NCBI RefSeq assembly: GCF_910592395.1
Contig: NC_088323.1
Coordinates: 6,014,001 to 6,078,000 of the forward strand
From: Lineus longissimus
Taxonomy: Eukaryota > Nemertea > Pilidiophora > Heteronemertea > Lineidae
Reading direction: 5' to 3'
Length of the DNA stretch: 64,000 nt
How positions within the stretch are numbered: the stretch's first letter is position 1; each line of letters opens with the position of its first letter. A program made the position numbers and the translations under genes. Below the pieces are notes generated by a model. The model was given only the letters and a program-made list of their open reading frames with translations. It made no database searches and was not told where the DNA came from. Below, in pieces: positions 37,052 through 48,800 of this stretch.

Positions 37052-40000
37052 GTAAGTGCACGATGTTCATTCCCGTTATCAGTCAAGGTTAAGTTGGCTA
37101 CCACTGGTTATTTGTTTCCAATCTTATGAGTTGCATGAGTTTGATATTTCGATAGACCTGCAACTGCAACTAGAGCTACAAGAACATGTTAATGATCCTG
37201 ATAATTGCGGCTAGTGAATGTATGATGATGATTTCAGATATCATGTCCTCAAAATATATTCTTTGAATTAAACTTCTTCCCTTTACAAAGCGTTAAAATC
37301 TAGGAGCCAAACTGACTAATGTTTCCATCGTTACTTTGACCTGGCTTGACTTTTGAGGCCATTCGTAAATGACAAATCAAGCATATTGCAACCATTTCAT
37401 ATTAGTAATAATTAGAATGCATGTCCGTTATTAGCTCTTAATGATGCCTCATTATTGATACACCAATTATTTGCAGTTGTTTTAGATTTAGGTGAACTGC
37501 TCATTTGGTGGGATGGTTGTGATTGTTTATGCCTACAGTTCTTGGTGTGCATTATTATTTGTACTTGTAAGGAAGGTCCAGTATCTGCCCCACTTATCAT
37601 TTTGGGAACACCTACATTTGTTCCTTACTTCTAAAAAGACCTCTTTCTCACGAACGACTTTATTTCTCCCTACTCCCTTTTTAGCTTGTGTCAGCTGATC
37701 TAGTCTAATAGCTATTCGAGTGGTGTCCGTGGGTCTTAGCGGCCGTCTGTCCGTCCACCCAACCACCAACCCACCCACCCCTCCATCCGTCAATCCATCC
37801 ATCCATCTATCCATCGGTCCGTCGATCCATCCATTCGACCATCCCTCTATCGGTCCGTCCATCCGTCCATCCATCGGTCTGTTCATCCATCCATCCGTCC
37901 ATCTGTCCATCCATCCATCCATCCTTTTGTCCGTGGACACATTTGGGCATATTTTATGATGGTCACATTTGATTTGACTTGACAAGTTCAAACAGTCTGA
38001 TAATTAACAAAAATATTTTAGTAAAATGTTACAATTAAATCTGACATTATGTGCCACAAGATTATGATTGCCAAAATATTTGTTGAAAAACTACTTGTGG
38101 GGTTAACACAATGTCAGTCATATTTACTTTATATTTAGAAGTATTAATGCTTAATTTGTAGGGCAATTTATTGCTTTGTATGAGAGTGTTGGGCAAAATT
38201 TTGAAATTAGGAATTAAGGGTCAATGGTCGAGAACCCCATAATACTAAAAGTGTACAGGGCATTTTCATGATAATAGTATGTAGCATTAAAAATATGTTT
38301 GACAGTGTTTCATTTTGTCGCTTGGAAAAAGTCCAATCGAGCTCCCAAAATAGGCTTACTAGGTCGGTGAATATTGGCAACTTACTCCTAGTTGTAATTT
38401 CCCTGTTGTTATTTAAAGTAAAGTCTGGAATAGAGTTGTTTTTACAAATAATAGGTTCAGTAGCTCACTTAGTACAACTACGAGTTGTTTATTTTAGCTC
38501 TTGAACCTAAGTTTCAGACCCTCCAATACTGTGGGTTGGCATTGAAACTCAAAATGTGAAAGATTCAACTCTAACCTATTAACCATTCAATCATGGCAGC
38601 AAACACAATATTCAGTCTACGCAAATTGAAAATGAACAAATTTACCAATTCTTAGCTTTGCAAACATTTCACAGTTCATAGTGTGCCAAAGAAAAGTACT
38701 TTTTTTGTAATTACAGTAAATAGAGTACAGTTACAAATGTTGTCATCTGCAACGCTGCATTCTCCGATTGCAAAAGAAGTATCTCTGCTCAGAAATTCTT
38801 GGTGAACCCTTAATGAACCCTGCCATTGAAGAATGGTGCCACTAAATCGCCGGCATGTTTTCCATTGACGGGTGTAATATTGGCGTGATTCTCGGATTAA
38901 GTTTGTGTAATACTTCAAACCAAACAGTAAAAAGTATATTAAAATATGACTTGAATTCTAATGTGGATAACTGTGCTGACTTGTGGAATGTCCAGAATGT
39001 CCATTTGTGACATATTTGAAGTTTCAGTGATGCATTATCCCTTGATTGTGTAGATAGATTCGGATTAAATGATGTGTTGGATCTTAATATACTTCTTCAA
39101 AATGATACAATTTTCAATATTACCTTGGGTGGTATTTGTTGGGAATACACTGGAATATTCTGTGGATCATTTCTCTAAACAATTCCTCTATATGAAAGGA
39201 GGTTTATGCTTCTGTGAAAGATGTCCCTCTTCCTTGAATCCTTTTGAGATCCTCATCTGTTACAACTGTCAAGTTTTAAATTCCCAGCTTTTGGAATGAT
39301 CTACGATTAAGAGAAAGGTGTAGCTTAACAAAATTTCTATATTTTTGCAAGGAAATGAAATTATGTGGTGTCAGGATGCAGTCGCAGAAGGAAGATCATT
39401 GATAAGTCAGGAAGTCATTGATAAGTAATGTGAAAGTCACTCTGGACCACTCAAAACTTGCAAAAAGTGAAAGAATGAACGTTTGTCAGTCCCTCACCGA
39501 TGATATATTTTCTTAAACATTAGGCCTTCCTCTCATCACAGAATGACAGAACCTCTCCTTAATCGATAAGTGACGGACAAACCTAATTCAGTTGAAATAA
39601 CAGGAAAAACTGTAACTATTCACAGCACTTTTGAAGTCCGTTTACACTTCAACTGTTTATGCATGCAATCAAATCACACTAGGGGGTCCTTTTAAAGACA
39701 CTACTACTAGAAAAGAACACAAGATCTGTTTTGATGCCGTTCAATCAATTGGGTATAAGATTGAATTTAAAGTCACCCCGGTCGGTCTTTTCCATTTGCT
39801 AATAATAAGTTAGCGAAGAGGGCCAGGCTTCCTTTAATTTGGTTGGGCGGCTAGACTAGTTTAACTAAAAAACTTGGAGGGCTTCTCCAAGAAGGGTGCA
39901 GCTGTTCAAATTTCAAGGATAGAAAATCTTCTACTCTCTCGCATTCATAAAGACACTAACATTGAAAATTTGAAAACCTAAAAGTCACATTTAATTCAGG

Positions 40001-40330
40001 AGATTACACTTCAAATTAACCTCAGCTGATTTGGCAAAGGAATTTCCGATAGAACAGTGCAGTTTTTTCTGACATTGTTTGCTTTACTCATTAAGGCAAG
40101 AAGGGACACTTGTATTTCTTGTCATTTGATTCAAGCTTATCAAAATGTTGATAAAGAATCCTTGTAAGGCTTAAAAAGGCCTGCATTGAATGTTCTGAGG
40201 TTATGCTGCTCCTAGCCTGATGTTTTATCTCAGAGGGATAGCCTGAGCTGACGATGATAGCTAAATCTAAGAAATATCTTGATGGATCAAGTTTTAGCGA
40301 GAAGTAGGATAACGAAAATATATTGCCAAA
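37052..40330 (+). other. Intron / upstream region of the giant exon
   Basis: 3.3 kb with no recognised exon. Contains the TCCA tetranucleotide block and, near its end, the presumed promoter or 5' UTR of the transcript starting at 40331. Confidence 0.5.
37748..37930. repeat. (TCCA/TCCG)n tetranucleotide satellite
   Basis: About 180 bp of imperfect tccatccatccg/tcggtccgtc repeats on the plus strand with a few interruptions. Confidence 0.9.
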
Positions 40331-43300
40331 ATGGCTGAAGAATCTAGCAATGGGGTTTCGGACCAACGATCAGAACATGGGCTTCGTAACTCAGAGGACA
40401 AGTTCATTGAGGAACAAACCAGGAATGTTACAGTTTGTGAAGCAATCGGTGAGGGTTATTCAGGTGCTGTGGAGGCCGGGACAGAAAGATTTGAAGAAGC
40501 TGAAAGTGATGTAGCAGTAAAAGATGTGCGTCATGCTGTTGAACTTCAGAAGCGAAAAACAGTTAGATTTGTCGATATGGAGATGTTGACGAGGCCAACA
40601 AGTGTGTATAGGGTAAGTCGACCAAACATTGCATCACTAGTTGCTGGCAAGGGATCTAGGCCAACTAGTCTCCCCATTAGGACAAGCATGCCAAGAGAAT
40701 TTGATCAAATGTCTATGGAAGCTGAAGAAATTACAGAATATTTCATTGGAACCCAACCACGTTCTCCAAAAACTTGTAAGGAACTGCCAGGCTTTTCTAA
40801 AGTTCCTGTTGAAGTGATATTTGCTTCAAATGTGCCAAGCGAGACCAAAGGAAAGGTTTTGATGTCGCCAAAAGCACAAGTGAGAATGAAATCGTCTTCC
40901 ACCAGTGGTGCTGAAGAGGATGTGACTACTGTTCATTGTGTACCAGAAAGTGTGTCACAAGACAGGAATTCTCAAAAAACTAAAAGTAAACTTTCCAAAT
41001 CAGCCATTCCAGAAAGATTTGGTTTTAAATTGCCAAGTGCATTGAAGGATAGGGGTACAAAATCATCTAAGCCCAAAGGAAAGGTACCTATGCATGTTGA
41101 CAAAAGTGATTCTGAACTAGGGGTCTTACCACAGAGAGGCAAATGTGGCGATGAAGCTAATTTTGCAAGAGCTAGAGGGACTGTTATTGCACCTGAGACC
41201 AACTCTTCAAAAACAGATGACACTATTCCTGATAGGTTTGTTTTTAATCTACCTATCAGAACCATCGTTAAAGGACCGTTGTCACCAAAAGTAAAAATGA
41301 AAGTCCCTGCTTCCATCACCAAAGAGGATCTGGAACTTAGGGACCTGAATATGGTTCCGCCTGTTCAAGATAATGAAGGTGACTTCATGAGGAGTCAGTT
41401 ACACCTGCCTAGAAGTGATGGGGCAAGTTCTAGAGCTTCTAGTCCTGAACGCTTTGTGGTCAATGTGTTCAAGGGAACAAAGGACGCACGGTCATCTACA
41501 GCCACAGGAAAGGGAGAGACTTCAAGTTCAAGTATGAGAGTACCAAGTCCTGAACGGAATCTAACCTCTCCGGAGAAGTCTCCAACAGGATCAAAGAAAG
41601 TAATTTCTCCACGGGAGTCAAGCCCTAAAGGAGGTCAACTGGTGAGCACCTTTGCTAAGATACTACGGAAGAAAGAAAAAGGATCAGAGGAACGTGTTCC
41701 ACCAACATCTTTGGATTCCAAGGCAAAAAGTGCTTCTGAAGTGAAAGATAATCCTATCAAACAACAGAGAAAGAACAATAAAATAAGTGAGAGCAAAAAG
41801 GGGAAAACTGGCACTAGAATTCCTTCATTCAAGAAAGAAAGTAACTCTGAATCTATCTTCAGAAGGTCGATCAGTTTTAGAAGTTCTAAAAAGAAACCAA
41901 ATCTCATGGGGAATCAGTCAAAGGAAGTAGGCGATATGCCAAGTAAGGATTTAGAAGTACCAGAGGCTACTGCTTCAGTGTTCCCAAAGTCAAAAGAAAA
42001 AAACCTGACAATTGAAGATGATAAGGAACACCCTGATGATGTGGTATGGAAAGGTGAGGGCCAGGAACAAAGTGAAGTAGACCATGAAAACTCACCAGAC
42101 AATTCATATTCTACAGGAAATGTACCATCTCAGATTGAGGAACCAAGACCTTTAGATATTGCTAATAGACAAGATAAGGAACACAAATGTCCTCTCTCCG
42201 AATTGCCGAAGCTGGCTAACAATTCATCTTTGAGAGAAGTGGATTGTGTTTCACCTGGTGCTGGTAGGGGTGATTGTAGTCGAACTGAGGAAATTCCCCT
42301 TAAGAAGGACGTTGTTGATTGTGAACCTAATATGAGTTCAATTCCTGAGAGAACTGCCAACATAAGACCTAGTGTATTCTGGCCACCGAAAATGGGAAGG
42401 CAGGATCTCAGTCCATATTTATCTAGGAGTGTTAAGCGTAGATTGAATGAATCATCCATGATGAGACCAGAGACTCTAAACTTTGGGAAAGAAATTGATG
42501 TTGTCAGCAGGCATATCAGGGAGCGACCTTTGAGCTTGAATCTGGCAGTTCTTGGCAAGACAAAAGTGTCAGAGGTTGGGAAGTGTCGCCCTTTGAGTTT
42601 GGGGTCAGTCAAGGATAGTGAGCTCGTTGGAAAGTGGCTGAATCTTTCCCTAAAAGGTCATGATAAGTCTGGATCTCCGAGCTTGGAATGGGATGGCATT
42701 GCTCAGACTTACATTGACGACACTGATGTTTTGGACAGCTATGATATTTTTGGAAATTCTGTCGATTCTGGTCATGTGTCATATTTCACCTCTGATAGCG
42801 ATGTGCCGAAGGCAGAGTCAGTTGGACCACCAATGCTTCTCAATATTCAAGGACCAGCGAGAAGCATTCCTGGCATGGCAAGGGCCAAATATCTTGCAGA
42901 ATCCTTTGAGAATGATGAGCAACTCTGGCCAAGATATGGTGGCCCCAAACAACTCGACTTGAATGTATTGCATTTGTGTCCAAATGATGATGCCGAGGGA
43001 TCAGATTCTGATGATGTAGATGTCCCAGCTGCAATGGCTATAATAGAACTGAAATCAAATGTGGTATCCAGCTCTGCGTTGGCCGACCCACCTGAAATCT
43101 TGGCGGTGCAGAGTTGGACCTCTAGTGAACATTTACGACTTCAGTGGCAGTCTCAATCTGAAGTTATGCAGAGTTGGACATCAAGCGAGCAACTTAGACT
43201 GAAGAGACTAGCCCCAAGTGGAGAGATCCTCAGTTGGACCTCCAGTGAACAACTTCGATTACAGAATCAAATTGCAGATCTCCAAAATTGGGCACCGAAT

Positions 43301-44668
43301 CAACAATGTCAACATCCGAAACCATCAGTTGTTGAGAGACAGACTGGGCCATCAAGTGAATCATTGAAGCATATTGGGAAGAAGTTGTTGGTCTTGCCAC
43401 ATAAGACCTCTCGACCAAAGGACTTGAACCTTCCAAAAAGTCCATCTGGTGAATGGGCCTCTCCTCGAGGTCATACAGGTAACCCAGGCAGCCCATGGAC
43501 TCCAGGAAGTCCAGGATCTCTTCCTCTTCATTCCCTGTCACCCAGAGGAAGGTATTCTGGTCTCGTTTCTCCGAAAGACTCTGGGAAGCGGAGATTCTTC
43601 TTCCCAGATGACGTTTTGTGTTCAACACCAAGCATTCCAGAAGAAAGTTCTGGCGATGGCTGCAACACTGAAGCTGAGTTGGAAGGGAAATTATTATGGC
43701 CAGATTATTTGCAGCCCAAAGCAGCTAGACCTACAAGCTTCCCAAGTTACTTTTCCCGGCTCCAAAGCCCTCATTCTCAAAATATGGACCATGAATTTCA
43801 ATCAGAGTTCCTAGATCAGTTTCCTTTACCTTTGAGGGAAGAAAATGAGATGAGAAGCGTTTCTGATCCAAGCATTGGGTCACCTAAAGACAACAATACT
43901 CTTTCAAAGAATGCAAAGGAAAAAAAGCACCATTTAGGTCTTGGTGAGGGTGGATCTTTTGCTAAAACAACAGATATTGGTGATGGAGTGTCCGACAGTT
44001 CGCAGTATCGTAAAAGCGTGCACTCTTCTGATGATTGGCTAGATGTTGTTGAGATGATTAACTCATCAAGTGGAAGTGTCGCAGATAACAAAGTGACCCC
44101 TGATGGTCTTCCAGGAAATGAGCATCCAGAAATTTCGTTTGCATTTCAAACTGATAATGGCAGCAAAAAGAATTGGTTGTTTGGCCCAAGTGTAAGTTTA
44201 GAATCAGATATACTCAGCCCTGATTCAGATTGGAGTACAGATTCTGGTAGTGCATTCGGTGAGAAATGTTTTGGTGTAAACTTTAGACGGACACCATCAT
44301 TCAGGAGGAGACAGCGAGAGAGCAAGAAAACCGACTCTGATATTTTGGACCAAGGTTCCAGAACGTTTTCTGGTGAGACAAAGTCTGATTTAGCAGGCAC
44401 ACTACCTGGCCTGAAAGATGACAACTTTAAAAAGCAAAGTGGTTGTGAAAAGCCTGCAGTAGAGGATGTGCGAGTAGAAACTGCTGGTTGCTTCTTATTA
44501 GAAAAGGCTTTATCAGGTCAAATTCGGCCCTTAGACAGAACTTTCTCATTCTGGAAAAAGGATTTAGCTGGTGGCAGGCCTCGACCTCTGAGCTGCGTGG
44601 ATTATCTTAGTGTTGTCAGGGGGTTGGACCTGGATTACAGGAAAATTACTCAAAAATGTGAAAATCAG
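40331..44668 (+). CDS. Giant 1446-codon exon, disordered Ser/Pro/Lys-rich protein, probable alternative N-terminus of the SRCIN1-like gene
   Basis: A single open exon starts at ATG 40331 (caaaATGG context; in-frame TAA at 40310) and ends at CAG|gtaaga (44668, phase 0). I do not recognise a domain. Internal repeats are clear. A motif (I/S)P(E/D)RF recurs at residues 226, 299 and 371, about 73 residues apart. A 20-residue unit QSWTSSEQLRL recurs with Trp at 929, 949, 969 and a decayed copy at 987. RPLS occurs three times. Basic patches (FRRSISFRSSKKK, FRRTPSFRRRQRESKK) and DSGHVS (812-817) suggest phospho-regulation. Ending in phase 0 like the exon at 37051, it can join the same downstream exons; a separate gene is the alternative. 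No stop is reached in the window. Confidence 0.7.
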
Positions 44669-46355
44669 GTAAGAATGGTTTGTTTCTGATATTTGGCTTC
44701 TCTTTTCCAAGTCTTTCCAGCTCTTTTAACTCTGGTATAACGCACTTTGGTTATTTTTTCCATTCTGCTAGAAATATAAATTTGAATATGAATATGATAA
44801 CATTTTAATCCCACTAGTTGGTTAACTTGCTTGCAATCACTTATCGTGTTATCAATGCAGGTCGCAGCAACAGAAATCACTTAATTGCATAGTGCGTTAG
44901 ATAGAAAGGATATTGCGACGACAGTACCACCGCCAGCCTAAAGAACGCTGACATTATCATCTCGTCACACTGTCACAACAAATATCTGGTACCATCCCCG
45001 TTATATCTAGTTCTCTTAAATTCTGATAGATGTCAGTACCATGTATCTAATTTCCTGTCGCCTAATTCAATTCTATTATATCATGATCTCTATCGGCTAT
45101 TCTATTCATCATCAACAACGAGAAAAATGATAAGTGACTTTATGAATGCCATTTGGAGAGGAATGTTAGACAGGCAGAAAATTGTGTCACAGGAAAAGGC
45201 CACATGAGACAATGAAGAATGGGGGATTAGATCTATGTTTTGGGTAATTTGGTTGGGGGAATTAATCATAGCGAAGTAGCTGGACTGTAGAAGTGTGGTG
45301 CATCATCTTGCTTCTTTGTAGTGTTGATAGTGAAGTGAGAAGGGAAATTGACCGTCTCTGCAGAATACCCGGTAGATCAAGGATCGTGGATCTTTGCATC
45401 AAATTTTTCTGCAGTTGTTTACCTAGGTATTCTTCTTGCTCTCTACTCTCCCATGTGAATGTTTTTGTTTTGTGCCAATTTGTCCATCACAGGCAGTTAA
45501 TGTTTAGATGGGATCCCTTGCTTGCCTAATAGTATAGGCACTAGTGCTGCGCCCATCCCGATATATCAATATATGTACTAAACTTATCTAACATTTAGGA
45601 TACTGATGTGACAATGTCAGCTTTGTTGTAGCTAAGAAAGCATATTTGTTGAATTCTATTTAGAAAACAAACCACCCACTTCCAGTTTCCCTTGAATACC
45701 GGTATCAATTTCAGTATTGTTGTGTTATACATCTTTTCATTTTACAGATATTTATATCGAATAAGTCTGATTGAGCATCTCTGAGACAAAGTCTAGTTTT
45801 GAGGTCGGTCAGAAAATGAATAAACTATTACTTTATCTTAATCTTCATGTTCATCTTGTCCAACTTTAAAGTCTTTAACATCTAGCGTGTTGTCTCTTTT
45901 GCAGCTAAAAATAGAATAATTGACATTGTGGGATTCTCTTGCAAAAAAAGCAAACCGCCCACACTCTGTTTCATTCAAATATCATTTTCAATATTGTTGT
46001 GAAGCAAGTTCTTTTAACCAATGATATTGATATCAAACAAGTTTGATTGAATGTCTCGGCAACAAAGTCAATGTTAAATTTTCTCCTTGTGCTCACTCTG
46101 CACATTAATCAATTATTACTCATTCTCCTGCTCTGCTTTGTCATCTTGAGCCATCAGTGCAAACAAATAATTTATCATCGTATTTTCTTGATGGAACATT
46201 AAGCTAGAGTGCATAGATGACTGAGCTGAGCTGTACTTCAATCAGGACCAGCCCAAAGCTAGCTTTTTGGTTGGGAGGCTGCTTTTCAGTTACGTTTGGC
46301 TCTAGCTACAGCTGAGTTCGATCCATGACGTCATGGTAAATAGATGATGTCCCTT

Positions 46356-46498
46356 ATACTGTAAACTATGAAATTTTTGTAATTTTGACGGGTTAACCAA
46401 TACATTTCTGCAGTAAATGCAATAATTAGTCTATCGCCAAGTGAATAGGAACTATTTTGCCAAATTTTCGTATCGTGAGACTTTCATGGTTTACAATA
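46356..46498. mobile_element. Small MITE with 19-bp inverted ends
   Basis: The left end tatactgtaaactatgaaa and right end tttcatggtttacaatata are reverse complements with two mismatches. 143 bp, AT-rich, non-coding. Confidence 0.6.
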
Positions 46499-48776
46499 TA
46501 TAATACAGATACTGTTAATAACTGTAGAATTCCCAAGTCCAAAAATAGATTTCTCGATTGTAAAAATAACATAAATCTGTGTCCAACAACCTCCTACATG
46601 ATCTGATCCATTTTGTACGAAAATCAATAAATCAGCTTCTTCTGGTTAAATGTGGCTTTGAATTTGCTCTGGGGTTTGCTGCTACATGTGACTACCAGAA
46701 GGTGTTCAGTTCCCCATGCTGGTAACTGATCTGCGTTGTTCAGATCCTCGTTTGTGCGTTATGCAGCAAAGGATCAAATAAGTCTTCTTTGGAAGTAGCT
46801 TTGAATTGAAGTTGTATTAGGATGTTATGCCGCATGTGATAACCAACCTGCTGGGGTCAGATGCCTGGCACTCCCTTGGGCAGCCTGGAAGTTTTCTGGC
46901 ACCCCCTTTTTTCAGCTTTGGTGCCCCAATATGATGCTTGTAATAGTTGGTTACCCTGAAAGAGGATGAGTGACTCTGTCAGACAGCATAGGTTTCATTC
47001 AAGTTCTCCGGTTTGCTCCTACATTGCTTTACAATACATCACAGTAACATTCAATTCTCAGCTCAATATTTAAAAAAGTTAGTCAATATTTAGATTTTTT
47101 TTAAAAACACTATAATGTGAATGACAGACCTCAAACGAGAACCTGGATGGACTTCGTCTGTTAGGCTAAAACCCGGTCTGTTCACTGTCCCATCAAAACA
47201 AGCCACTAGGCCTGCTATGAATATTGTGATGTTGACTCAGTTACCATGACAACTGCTTAGCCTTGTACAAGACTTGATCACACTAGGCTGCATGGTTGTG
47301 TGGTGAAAAATGTTTTGATGTAAACCTCATCACCAGCTTAAAGTGGGAGTATCACATCATTATAGCTTGGGAATGTCCTCATCCGTGTGTCGAGAGCGTA
47401 TTTTGAATGCAATAAATGATGCTGAAGTCTGCATTTTTGTAACCCTGCAGAGATTCAAACTCATGACGAGACTTGATTACGAAGGCTAATTGGTCTGCGT
47501 TGGAAAGATACATTTATTTCTTTTTTCACATACAACTGTTAGCTGTTACAGTATCAGTTTTTCAATAACATAAGCCTACACTCCTTTCAAAGTCTGACAT
47601 TATGCCATTTCGAAGTATGTAAGTTCAACCGAGGAACGATTTTTTGGTCTAAAATGCTGCTGGGGAAGAATGCAAATAGCAAATACAAATAGTGCCTAAC
47701 TTATTCTGTAACATTTCGAAAACGTCATACAGATAAGTGACACCATGACGCTACAATCTCCCAACTACATTAAGGGGGAATGTCAGCATCTTTTAAAGGG
47801 GACGCCATTTGTATTTGGTTGTGGTGGCTCAGGAAAATAGAAATTGCAGTTATACGTGTTGCCGTAGTGCAGTTATCATGTAGGTGAATTTACTAAAACT
47901 GGGTATTAAGAGTATTTAAATGTCTTGTTTTCACAACTGCAATGTTGAAATTTATATTCAGTTCGTATGGGCGCAGTTGGAAATTGTAAAATTCTATTCA
48001 ATCAATTGCAAATTTCAAAGTTCGAGAACAGCGTGGGCCTTTAAAGAAGATGAGGCAGATCTCCGACTTCTGAGGGTTGATTTAGTTGCTTGTTGAAGTT
48101 TCTATGATAAAACTTCATTGGGTAAGATAGTCTATTAGGCATTTGGGTACACCGCGTGAATAGCAGACAACAATGCCATTGCATAGTTGAAAAGACAGTG
48201 TTCTGTTACTCCCACGCTTGCTACATCGCATGTCGCTAGCTCTTCATCATCGTATAATATCACGAAATGAGATTTAACATTATCGATGTGACACCGCAAG
48301 CTCCATTGCTTACAAGCAGGGGGAACGCAACATCTATTGACGTGTTCTGCATCCGATACATGTGCTATGTTGCAACGTACAGTCTCTCGACTACTCAAAA
48401 GGAATACTTGATACTCACAAATATGGAATATTTGGCACTGGTTCCACGATCCCGACACGTTTGATATGTTCGCATAGATCGCAAATGTAAGTAGACATTT
48501 TGTCTTGACTGTTGTGAGGATGTTGAGAATTACAAGTCGGTGTGAACGGTTATTTTGCTCAATGGACCTCGTTTCATTACGCTATGGGTGGTCGACACGT
48601 TAAGGTATTGTACACACAAGCTACCACTGAGATAGCATTGTGTTGATTAATTGGCGCATGTGTTTTCATCTGGCCTCGAGCAATTTCCGTTCTGAAAACC
48701 TTTTTCTTTCGTCATTTTGTTTTTGCATGTAAAACAAATTCGATGACATGTGTCAATTCGCTTTTGACAAGTGCTT

Positions 48777-48800
48777 GCAGCTTGCATTTATGCAAGCTGC
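48777..48800. repeat. Perfect 24-bp hairpin
   Basis: gcagcttgcat and atgcaagctgc are exact reverse complements separated by tt. Confidence 0.8.
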
